Of a stretch of DNA of 11,972 nucleotides, positions 7,007-11,972 are shown in pieces (position 1 is the first letter of the stretch; every line of letters begins with the position of its first letter). The position numbers and the translations under genes were made by a program. The notes under the pieces are model-generated. The model did no database searches. It saw only the letters and a program-made list of their open reading frames with translations, and was not told the DNA's origin. Source of the DNA: Peptococcaceae bacterium UBA4997 (GTDB lineage: Bacteria; Bacillota; Dehalobacteriia; UBA4068; UBA4997). The stretch lies in assembly GCA_002398485.1 (NCBI GenBank), contig DGYV01000056.1, positions 1,512-13,483 on the forward strand, given 5' to 3'.

Positions 7007-7757
7007 AAGAATTTACGGGGGCTTCTATATCAAAGCTCTCTCCGTAATCCGAAAACTCGGAAATTATACTGAGCGTGCCCTTAGTGCCGTTATTTTCCGT
7101 ATCCGCAGTAATGAGCGCTTTAAGCAAATACCCTGTTTTTTGATCTACCCAAAGGGTATAGTTTATATTCGTAAAATATTTTTGAATCCACTCATCACTT
7201 AAAACAGGGCTAAGGCTTAATTTATAGCATTTAGCACCATTTACATCTTCAGCTTCCAAATAAGCAACCGTACCCAAGGAGCTGAAATAAAAGTTTGCGG
7301 CAGGATCGATTTCAGCTATCAGCATGGATTCCTTTGCAAAAGGATTATCAGATATTACCAGCCACTGATGTGTAAGCTCATCCAATCTATAGGTGGTATT
7401 GCCTATTTGGTAAATATCGACTTCCGAACCCAAAATATTGCCCCAGGCATGGTAAGTATCCTTATCCGCCTTTTCGCCTTCAATTGTACCATAACAAATT
7501 TGCTGGCCGTTTACGGTAAGCAGGCTTTCTGTACTGTAACCCAGGCTTTGAGCATTCAAAAGCTTATCTATCGCGATTGCTGCAATTTCGGAGGCCGCAG
7601 TGGGAGACATATTGGCATTACTTTGCCAAACATAAGTGCCACCTGCTAAAATCATAACAATAAGCAAAAAAATAAGAGGAAACTGCTTTTTTCTATAAGT
7701 GGTTTTTTCTTTTTTAAACACATTTTTGAACAGGTTTTCTTTATTTTTTAATTCCAT
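6990..7757 (-). CDS. Membrane-anchored extracytoplasmic protein, LolA/LppX-like fold suspected
   Basis: The 255-residue product has a basic cytoplasmic start rich in lysine, one strong hydrophobic segment at residues 26-44 (FPLIFLLIVMILAGGTYVW) and a mostly beta-type extracytoplasmic domain. There is no lipobox cysteine, so it should be a signal-anchor rather than a lipoprotein. The pattern GNTTYRLDELTHQWLVIS, then NPFA, DPAANFYF, and later NYTLWVDQKTGYLLKA resembles the LolA/LppX-like lipid-binding proteins of Bacillota, where a short ID-card-like strand series ends in a wide beta-sheet. Function is not known. AGGAGG (7763-7768) five bases before the ATG firmly supports the start. The gene is convergent with the transporter and divergent from hpt. 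Confidence 0.75.
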   Translation of the reverse strand: MELKNKENLFKNVFKKEKTTYRKKQFPLIFLLIVMILAGGTYVWQSNANMSPTAASEIAAIAIDKLLNAQSLGYSTESLLTVNGQQICYGTIEGEKADKDTYHAWGNILGSEVDIYQIGNTTYRLDELTHQWLVISDNPFAKESMLIAEIDPAANFYFSSLGTVAYLEAEDVNGAKCYKLSLSPVLSDEWIQKYFTNINYTLWVDQKTGYLLKALITADTENNGTKGTLSIISEFSDYGESFDIEAPVNSSKTAK

Positions 7758-7799
7758 GGCCGCCTCCTGCTTTTTTCTTATATTTATGGCCGCAAAGGC

Positions 7800-7816
7800 G
7801 ATTTTATGTAAAAATC
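7800..7816. repeat. Short inverted repeat GATTTT-ATGTA-AAAATC between divergent genes
   Basis: Six-base complementary arms with a five-base spacer lie in the 155-base gap between the LolA-like gene and hpt. The arms are AT-rich and short; an operator is possible but weakly supported. No clear promoter could be fixed for either gene; TTGTCA at 7833-7838 followed by CATAAA after 18 bases is the best candidate for hpt. Confidence 0.25.
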
Positions 7817-7912
7817 ACCGTAAAAAACGATTTTGTCAAATCAAGCAGGGATTAAGCATAAAAAAACGAATTAAAAATAAGTACATAAAAAGCATAAAAA
7901 GGAGCCGTTAAA

Positions 7913-8461
7913 ATGCATAAGGATTTTGAAAATATACTTTTTACGGAAAAAGAGGTAGTATCCCGCATAGAGGAAATGGGGCAGGAAGTATCTGCTTATT
8001 ATAAGAACAAAGGCATTGAACAAATAGCGGTAATAGGTGTTCTAAAAGGTGCCTTTATATTCATGGCCGATTTAGTGCGTAAAATTTCTATAGGTGTAGA
8101 AATAGATTTTGTACAAATATCCAGCTATGGTGTGGGCGCCGTCACCAGCGGCAAACCTGTTTTCAAAAAAGACGTGGATATAGATATAGAAGGCAAGCAT
8201 ATATTATTAGTAGAGGATATTGTAGATACAGGCATCACCCTTACCGCCTTAAAAAAATTTTTTGCGGAACGCAAGCCTGCAAGCATAACTCTTTGCACCT
8301 TGGTGGATAAACCCAGCCGCCGTAAAGTAGATTTGAAACCGGAATTTCGCGGTTTTGCCGTGCCGGATAAATTTATTGTAGGCTATGGTATGGATTATGC
8401 CGAAAAATACAGGGATCTGCCCTATATAGGAATTCTTTCGCCAAATATCTACACAAAATAA
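7913..8461 (+). CDS. hpt: Hypoxanthine phosphoribosyltransferase
   Basis: This 182-residue enzyme makes IMP (and usually GMP) from hypoxanthine (or guanine) and PRPP in purine salvage, in the cytoplasm. The fold is visible from end to end: VLKGAFIFMADLVRKI near residues 45-60, the flexible-loop region with ISSYG, the PRPP-binding signature VEDIVDTGITL (100-110) with the acidic pair E101-D102, the KPSRRK segment that contacts the base, and VGYGMDYAEKYRDLPYIG near the C-terminus, which holds the conserved aromatic and aspartate residues. Length matches the bacterial Hpt family. AAGGAG (7899-7904) eight bases upstream supports the start. It may be co-transcribed with the unknown gene that starts 193 bases later, since no terminator was seen between them. 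Confidence 0.97.
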   Translation: MHKDFENILFTEKEVVSRIEEMGQEVSAYYKNKGIEQIAVIGVLKGAFIFMADLVRKISIGVEIDFVQISSYGVGAVTSGKPVFKKDVDIDIEGKHILLVEDIVDTGITLTALKKFFAERKPASITLCTLVDKPSRRKVDLKPEFRGFAVPDKFIVGYGMDYAEKYRDLPYIGILSPNIYTK

Positions 8462-8484
8462 TTTTAAAACTTCAATTTCTAACA

Positions 8485-8533
8485 AGGGAATTTAATAGTT
8501 TTAGCAGAATATAAACATATAACAGGGAATTTA
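8485..8533 (+). repeat. Direct repeat AGGGAATTTA, two copies
   Basis: AGGGAATTTA occurs at 8485-8494 and 8524-8533, both preceded by AACA or ACA, 39 bases apart in the leader between hpt and the next gene. Roughly four helical turns of spacing would put them on a similar DNA face. Their meaning is unknown. Confidence 0.4.
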
Positions 8534-8654
8534 CATACCCCACTTAAAGTTGAAATTTACAACTCTTATTTGCAGGAATTTGCTCAACGAATCGAAATAT
8601 GTAAAACAAACACGGTTTATAAAAATTTTTGTAAAAAGAAAGGGGGCAACTATT

Positions 8655-9245
8655 ATGGTTGTATCAGAAGATGTTATCACCTGGGAGGAGAGCCGTCAGC
8701 TGACGGCAAAATTTGAGGAAAACTTGAAGTCCCTAAATGAAGAAAGCTTAGCGGAAACTTTAGCTACAGTAGGTATTTTGGCTATTTATTGTAAACCCCA
8801 TGCCTTAGGTTTTGAATTGAATCATACAGAAGAAATACAAATGATTTTTGTGGATGAGAGCGGTAGCGCCGCCGAGAAACATTTTAAAAACGGTAAAACA
8901 GGTTATTCCACATTGCGCAGAAGTTTGGCAGCATTGTTAAGAAATAAATATGATTTGGTAGCTATACCACGCAGTAATGATACAATAGACGCAGACCGCT
9001 ATGATAATTTTGCTTTGCAGGATGCCAGCGACAAAGTTTTGACCAACTGGATGCAGGAAAATTTACACATAGCTGTATTGCCCGTTGAAAAAGATAAAAT
9101 TATGGGCACGGTGCAAGGTTTGATAAACTACAACGTACCTGTTTTTAATTTAAGGAACAATCGTGAAAATAAATACGGCCCTGAAATTAAGCGTTTACGT
9201 AAAAAATGCGCGGAAATGGCCCGTGAAAGTGAAGTAGCCAGCTAA
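8655..9245 (+). CDS. Conserved-looking protein of unknown function, 196 residues
   Basis: I do not recognise this family. The predicted product is soluble, with no signal peptide or membrane segment. It begins with an acidic helical part (residues about 5-35, rich in E, K and L), has a middle part with KPHALGFELNHTEEIQMIFVD, then a region with RRSLAALLRNKYDLVAIPR and a DADRYDNFALQDASDKVLTNWMQ stretch. It ends in a basic helical tail (IKRLRKKCAEM). The in-frame ORF extends upstream to 8550, but AGGGGG eight bases before the ATG at 8655 and the AT-rich composition of the extension favour the shorter start. A strong terminator follows directly. Codon use and the good ribosome site support a real gene. 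Confidence 0.8.
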   Translation: MVVSEDVITWEESRQLTAKFEENLKSLNEESLAETLATVGILAIYCKPHALGFELNHTEEIQMIFVDESGSAAEKHFKNGKTGYSTLRRSLAALLRNKYDLVAIPRSNDTIDADRYDNFALQDASDKVLTNWMQENLHIAVLPVEKDKIMGTVQGLINYNVPVFNLRNNRENKYGPEIKRLRKKCAEMARESEVAS

Positions 9246-9251
9246 ATAATA

Positions 9252-9283
9252 AATAAACCCCGCCTTTAGGTGGGGTTTATTTT
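9252..9283 (+). terminator. Strong intrinsic terminator after the unknown gene
   Basis: A 13-base stem (9252-9264 with 9269-9281), with one G-T pair and a four-base TTTA loop, starts seven bases after the stop codon. The AATAAA and TTTATT flanks make it likely to act in both directions. Confidence 0.9.
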
Positions 9284-9522
9284 ACTCATTTTATGCCATT
9301 TACGAATACTTGTTTGTTTTAATTTGCCAATTATAAAAACCACTGGGGTGTAATAATTATTTGCCTTTACAAAAACCTTTCATCCTAAACTGAATTCTAA
9401 GATTCTTAGCTTATACTCGGAATTAAAAAATAAGTTAATCATAAATTATTTTTTTGTGCAAATTTTTGCTAAAATTCTTTAATGATCATATTTGTTTATT
9501 ATTTTAACTTTAAAAATATGTA
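9284..9522. other. AT-rich intergenic stretch with no recognised gene
   Basis: No open frame with a convincing ribosome site was seen on either strand. The only local structure is a small palindrome CTAAGA-T-TCTTAG (9397-9409). Confidence 0.5.
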
Positions 9523-9600
9523 GGAGCGATGCCATCACCGCTCCTTTGCGCTTATGCACTTCATTAAAAATTTAATGAATGTGGCGCTTTCTTTTTTATT
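9523..9600 (+). ncRNA. Candidate small structured RNA: two adjacent hairpins ending in a T-run
   Basis: The first hairpin pairs GGAGCG (9523-9528) with CGCTCC (9539-9544), extended by a TG/CA pair across one mismatch. The second pairs GCGC (9548-9551) with GCGC (9584-9587), CAC with GTG, and TTCATTAAA (9560-9568) with TTTAATGAA (9571-9579), and is followed by TTTCTTTTTT (9588-9597), as in an intrinsic terminator on the plus strand. No plus-strand gene lies between this and the strong terminator at 9252, so a short independent transcript is one reading. A possible weak -35 box, TTGTTT, lies at 9492-9497. The other reading is a terminator for the minus-strand small genes. Confidence 0.4.
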
Positions 9601-9609
9601 CACTATTTA

Positions 9610-9720
9610 CTATCTGCAATTATCGGTTTTACTTTGAGTTTGGCTATTATTGTTCTTGTTTTCGGTTTTGTTGGTCCTTGCATCAGAAGGAGCATTTGGT
9701 TGAGATTCTTTTTTAGCCAT
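9610..9720 (-). CDS. Very small hydrophilic protein, 36 residues
   Basis: The minus-strand ATG at 9720 opens a 36-codon frame beginning MAKKESQPNAPSD and ending SKTDNCR. The product is rich in N, K, T, S and Q with a single cysteine, has no hydrophobic segment and is likely disordered. GGGAGG lies about eight bases before the ATG, which is the main evidence. No family is recognised. It is followed downstream by the hairpin pair at 9523-9600 and preceded by another small minus-strand gene at 9807-9968, with which it may share a transcript. Confidence 0.55.
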   Translation of the reverse strand: MAKKESQPNAPSDARTNKTENKNNNSQTQSKTDNCR

Positions 9721-9806
9721 TGTGTTTGCCTCCCTTTTAATATTGTCTTGCAGTTCTTATTATGGTTAAAAGATAAGCAAAATATGTATGGCTTTTAAGG
9801 TAAATT

Positions 9807-9968
9807 TTAAGAAAGGCTTTTAAGCTTTCTGTTGGCATTTCTTATCTGTATTTCTAATTTTTTTATTTGGTTGTTATGTTGCCCGTAAAGATTCGCTTTT
9901 GTATATACCTTAAGAGCTTTTTCGTTTTGTTTAATATAGGTTTTAAGCTGGCTTATATTAGCGGACAT
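9807..9968 (-). CDS. Small basic coiled-coil-like protein, 53 residues
   Basis: The ATG at 9968 follows GGGAGG (minus-strand reading of 9976-9981) by seven bases, an ideal spacing. The 53-residue product starts MSANISQLKTYIKQNEKAL and ends with a heptad-like stretch, QIKKLEIQIRNANRKLKSLS. It is basic, soluble and mostly helical in appearance, with no signal peptide and no cysteine. No family is recognised. Such proteins can be structural or nucleic-acid-binding, but nothing here fixes a role. Confidence 0.6.
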   Translation of the reverse strand: MSANISQLKTYIKQNEKALKVYTKANLYGQHNNQIKKLEIQIRNANRKLKSLS

Positions 9969-10035
9969 TTTTTAACCTCCCAAAAAATTTTATTGAATTT
10001 TTCCTTTAATTGGAATATACCCCTTGTTTAAGTGA

Positions 10036-10044
10036 TTTATACCA
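10036..10044 (-). promoter_or_regulatory. Possible extended -10 element for the small minus-strand genes
   Basis: The minus strand reads TGG-TATAAA here, about 70 bases upstream of the ATG at 9968. No clear -35 box is present. Confidence 0.25.
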
Positions 10045-10066
10045 TTAAATTTTAAAAAACAAAAAA

Positions 10067-10109
10067 AACTTGCAATCCTTAACATTGTATGCTAAGATAT
10101 TTGCAAGTT
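10067..10109. repeat. Inverted repeat AACTTGCAA / TTGCAAGTT bracketing the T-box promoter
   Basis: Two perfect 9-base arms (10067-10075 and 10101-10109) lie 25 bases apart. The left arm contains the -35 box and the right arm covers the expected transcript start. Two half-sites placed like this look like an operator for a repressor acting on top of the T-box. Confidence 0.5.
10070..10098 (+). promoter_or_regulatory. Promoter of the T-box/phenylacetate-CoA ligase transcript
   Basis: TTGCAA (10070-10075) and TAAGAT (10093-10098) are 17 bases apart, and a TG one base upstream of the -10 gives an extended -10 element. It lies just before the T-box stem I. Confidence 0.65.
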
Positions 10110-10295
10110 CATAAACGGCTATGAAGGAGACAAGTAAGTTTTTTTTAGCTTTACAGGGAATGGGCATCGCAGACTGTAAGTGCCCTAAAGCAGGATCAAC
10201 TGAAATTCCCTCCCGAGCCGCCCGGTGAAGGCATAAAGCTGGTAGCATGGGCCGTGTGTTCTACGTTACAGGAAACGGGTATCGGGTAAAAAACT

Positions 10296-10344
10296 CCGTA
10301 CTTTGCTTTTGAGGTGGTATTCGTCTTCAAGGCGGGTACTTTTT
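10296..10344 (+). other. Degenerate second antiterminator/terminator-like module inside the T-box leader
   Basis: CCGTACTTTG (10296-10305) recurs at 10356-10365. Each copy is followed by GGTGGTA, then ATTCGTC or TTCGTC, a short hairpin and a T6 run (first run at 10339-10344). The first copy lacks the ACC of the TGGTACC bulge, so it could not hold a tRNA end in the normal way. It may be a decayed duplication or simply stem III of the leader. Confidence 0.4.
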
Positions 10345-10408
10345 TAGTTTAAACCCCGTACTTTGAATAAGTGAGCCAATGGCTAACTTGGGTGGTACCA
10401 CGATGATT

Positions 10409-10440
10409 CGTCCCAATATTTGGGGCGTTTTTTATTTTTT
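10409..10440 (+). terminator. T-box regulated intrinsic terminator
   Basis: CGTCCC (10409-10414) pairs with GGGGCG (10422-10427) around an AATATTT loop, followed by a long T-run. The 5' arm is the same CCC used by the antiterminator, so the two structures exclude each other. Confidence 0.9.
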
Positions 10441-10479
10441 AACATTAAAGCTTTTTATACAGGTCAAGGAGGTAAAACC

Positions 10480-11784
10480 ATGTATTGGAACAAAGATATT
10501 GAATGTATGAGCAGAGATGAATTGCATGCTTTACAGTTGCAGCGTTTGCAAAAAATGGTAAAACATATTTATACAAATGTGCCTTTTTATCGCCGTAAAC
10601 TGGATGAAATAGGCGCAAAACCCGAAGACATTAAAGAACTTAAGGATCTTGCCAAACTACCCTTCACTTATAAAACGGATTTGCGGGATAATTACCCAAA
10701 TGGCTTGGTAGCAGTACCGCAGGAACAAATCAACCGCATCCACGCTTCTTCAGGCACTACAGGCAAGCCTACCGTAGTAGCTTATACCAAAGGTGATGTA
10801 CAGCTTTGGAGCGAAATGCTAGCGCGCGGTTTTACCGCTATAGGTGCTAGCAGTAAAGATATCATACAGGTTTCCTATGGTTACGGCCTTTTCACGGGTG
10901 GCTTAGGCCTGCATTACGGTGCCGAAATGATAGGCGCCTCCGTATTGCCCACCTCCAGCGGCAACACCCACAGACAAATACTTTTAATGCAGGATTTAAA
11001 AACAACCATTTTGTGCTGCACCCCCTCATATGCCCTTTATATTGCGGAAATTTTGGCTGAAATGGGCATAGACCCCCAAACTACACCGCTGAAAACAGGT
11101 GTGTTCGGTGCGGAACCATGGACAGAATCCATGCGCAAGCGTTTGGAGAAAAGTTTGGGCATCAAAGCTTATGATATTTTCGGCTTAAGTGAATTGTGCG
11201 GCCCTGGCGTATCCATGGAATGCGAGGCTCAAGACAGTGCCCATATTTGGGAAGATAACTTCATTGTGGAGATCATAAACCCCGAAACAGGCGAAGTTTT
11301 ACCCGAAGGCAGTGTTGGCGAAATGGTTTTCACCACCATAACCAAAGAAGGCATGCCGCTTTTACGTTACAGAACCCGCGATTTAAGCAGCATAAACCTT
11401 GCCAAATGCGCCTGTGGACGCACCCACGCCAGAATGACGCGTATAGCGGGACGCAGCGATGATATGCTGATCATCCGCGGCGTTAATGTTTTTCCCTCCC
11501 AGGTTGAAAGTGCCTTGTTGGAAATGGGTCAAACCTCACCCCATTATCATTTGGTGGTGGATAGGGAAAATAACCATGATACCCTGGAAATCCAAATCGA
11601 AATCGATGATACCATGTTTTCAGACTATGTCCGCGGTTTCGAGGCTTTAAAAAAATCTGTAAGCAGCCAAATTGAGCATGTGCTGGGACTGGCTGTGGAT
11701 ATTACTTTTGTGGAACCCAAAACGCTGGCCAGAAGCGAAGGCAAAGCTAAAAGAGTAACCGATAAGCGTGATTTGAACAAATAA
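10480..11784 (+). CDS. paaK: Phenylacetate-CoA ligase
   Basis: The 434-residue enzyme is a member of the adenylate-forming family that makes phenylacetyl-CoA from phenylacetate, CoA and ATP. Motifs from the start at 10480: the phosphate-binding SSGTTGKPT (90-98), FGAEPWTE, YDIFGLSE (231-238), YRTRDL (297-302), and the hinge segment IAGRSDDMLIIRGVNVFPSQVE (322-343). C240 and the CACGRT pair (C310, C312) resemble the cysteines seen in PaaK-type ligases and might bind metal. The open frame extends to a TTG at 10420, but that codon lies inside the T-box terminator; AAGGAGG (10466-10472) seven bases before ATG 10480 marks the true start. Control by a phenylalanine T-box suggests a biosynthetic or salvage role, not catabolism. 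Indoleacetate or other aryl-acetates are possible substrates. Confidence 0.95.
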   Translation: MYWNKDIECMSRDELHALQLQRLQKMVKHIYTNVPFYRRKLDEIGAKPEDIKELKDLAKLPFTYKTDLRDNYPNGLVAVPQEQINRIHASSGTTGKPTVVAYTKGDVQLWSEMLARGFTAIGASSKDIIQVSYGYGLFTGGLGLHYGAEMIGASVLPTSSGNTHRQILLMQDLKTTILCCTPSYALYIAEILAEMGIDPQTTPLKTGVFGAEPWTESMRKRLEKSLGIKAYDIFGLSELCGPGVSMECEAQDSAHIWEDNFIVEIINPETGEVLPEGSVGEMVFTTITKEGMPLLRYRTRDLSSINLAKCACGRTHARMTRIAGRSDDMLIIRGVNVFPSQVESALLEMGQTSPHYHLVVDRENNHDTLEIQIEIDDTMFSDYVRGFEALKKSVSSQIEHVLGLAVDITFVEPKTLARSEGKAKRVTDKRDLNK

Positions 11785-11826
11785 TTGCCCTTAAACCTAA
11801 AATAGCTATAGAATAAAATCAAAATG

Positions 11827-11835
11827 TGCTATAAT
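11827..11835 (+). promoter_or_regulatory. Extended -10 promoter element before the ACT-domain gene
   Basis: TGC followed by a perfect TATAAT (11830-11835) lies 45 bases before the ACT gene. The -35 region is poor, as is common for extended -10 promoters. It may give the ACT gene transcription independent of the T-box. Confidence 0.5.
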
Positions 11836-11879
11836 ATAAATATATAAACTTATAAACCTTAAATAAGGGAGGAATGTTA

Positions 11880-11972
11880 ATGCATATTATGCAGATTTCC
11901 GTATTTTTGGAAAATAAAAGCGGGCGTTTGGCAAGAGTTACCGATACACTGGCCAAAAACAATATCAATATC
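11880..11972 (+). CDS. ACT-domain protein, 5' part only
   Basis: The first 31 residues (MHIMQISVFLENKSGRLARVTDTLAKNNINI) match the start of an ACT domain: a beta strand, the acidic/glycine turn ENKSGRL, and a first helix. ACT domains bind amino acids and act as sensors in amino-acid metabolism. A gene of this kind commonly follows phenylacetate-CoA ligase, often with an indolepyruvate/arylpyruvate ferredoxin oxidoreductase, which would be looked for just beyond the window. AGGGAGG (11866-11872) seven bases before the ATG supports the start; an in-frame ATG at 11874 is too close to it. The 3' end is outside the window. Confidence 0.85.
   Translation, partial: MHIMQISVFLENKSGRLARVTDTLAKNNINI

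Larger units (their letters stand above)
10105..10440 (+). ncRNA. T-box leader, probably tRNA-Phe specific
   Basis: The leader has a stem I with the AGTA loop-E motif (10133-10136). Its lower helix is GGAG with CTCC, its middle helices are AGTT/AACT and GCTTTA/TAAAGC, and its tip is GGGCA/TGCCC. Opposite AGTA lies GAAA followed by TTC (10206-10208), in the position of the specifier, as in the glycine T-box GAAAGGC. TTC reads phenylalanine. The antiterminator is TTGGG with CCCAA around the bulge TGGTACC and an ACG/CGT inner helix (10388-10416); its TGGT matches an ACCA tRNA end, as expected for tRNA-Phe. Uncharged tRNA-Phe would stabilise it and allow readthrough. The specifier call depends on my hand alignment; neighbouring registers would read other amino acids. 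Confidence 0.93.

Noticed and set aside
8550..8654. 35-residue N-terminal extension of the unknown 196-residue protein
   Set aside because: The extension has leader-like AT-rich composition, and AGGGGG fits the ATG at 8655.
10420..10479. Twenty-residue N-terminal extension of the phenylacetate-CoA ligase from a TTG
   Set aside because: The TTG lies in the T-box terminator hairpin and the strong AAGGAGG fits ATG 10480.
1..11972. CRISPR array, tRNA or rRNA genes, insertion-sequence transposase
   Set aside because: No regularly spaced repeats, no cloverleaf or rRNA core sequences, and no transposase motifs were seen on either strand.

Overview
The window looks like chromosomal DNA from a low-to-medium G+C member of the Bacillota (Firmicutes). 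The evidence is purine-rich Shine-Dalgarno sites, a T-box leader with a tRNA-sensing antiterminator, many intrinsic terminators, and short genes closely packed on both strands. A cobalamin-riboswitch/dicarboxylate-type transporter pair next to a phenylacetate-CoA ligase/ACT pair suggests an anaerobe, perhaps of the Negativicutes or Clostridia. That placement is inference only.

Left part (1-2475): a TetR-family regulator on the minus strand runs off the window start. It is divergent from cca, the tRNA CCA-adding enzyme (657-1901). Next comes a short minus-strand ORF (1966-2325) that looks like a chimera of a Crp/Fnr N-terminus and a GyrI/BmrR-type effector-binding end. cca is visibly more AT-rich, with different arginine codon use from the genes further right.

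Middle part (2476-7757): a four-domain sulfur-handling flavoprotein (CoA-disulfide/persulfide reductase, rhodanese, TusA and DsrE-like) ends before an intrinsic terminator. The following 700-base gap holds a promoter, a full cobalamin (B12-box) riboswitch and an elaborate expression platform with an intrinsic terminator, leading to a DASS/SLC13-family transporter. A convergent minus-strand gene for a membrane-anchored, LolA/LppX-like extracytoplasmic protein overlaps the transporter 3' end by 17 bases.

Right part (7758-11972): hpt (hypoxanthine phosphoribosyltransferase) and an unrecognised 196-residue protein are followed by a strong terminator. An AT-rich gap of about 1.2 kb then holds a structured RNA candidate, two very small minus-strand genes with strong Shine-Dalgarno sites, and a T-box leader. 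The T-box reads as phenylalanine-specific (UUC specifier, UGGU acceptor-end binding) and controls a phenylacetate-CoA ligase, followed by an ACT-domain protein cut by the window end.

How the parts work together: the most coherent inference is a phenylalanine-salvage module. Uncharged tRNA-Phe would switch on activation of phenylacetate to phenylacetyl-CoA, which a partner ferredoxin oxidoreductase outside the window could carboxylate to phenylpyruvate, a phenylalanine precursor. The second notable regulatory link is a B12 riboswitch in front of a carboxylate transporter, which would fit a succinate/propionate metabolism that depends on B12. Both links are readable in the sequence; the physiology is inferred.
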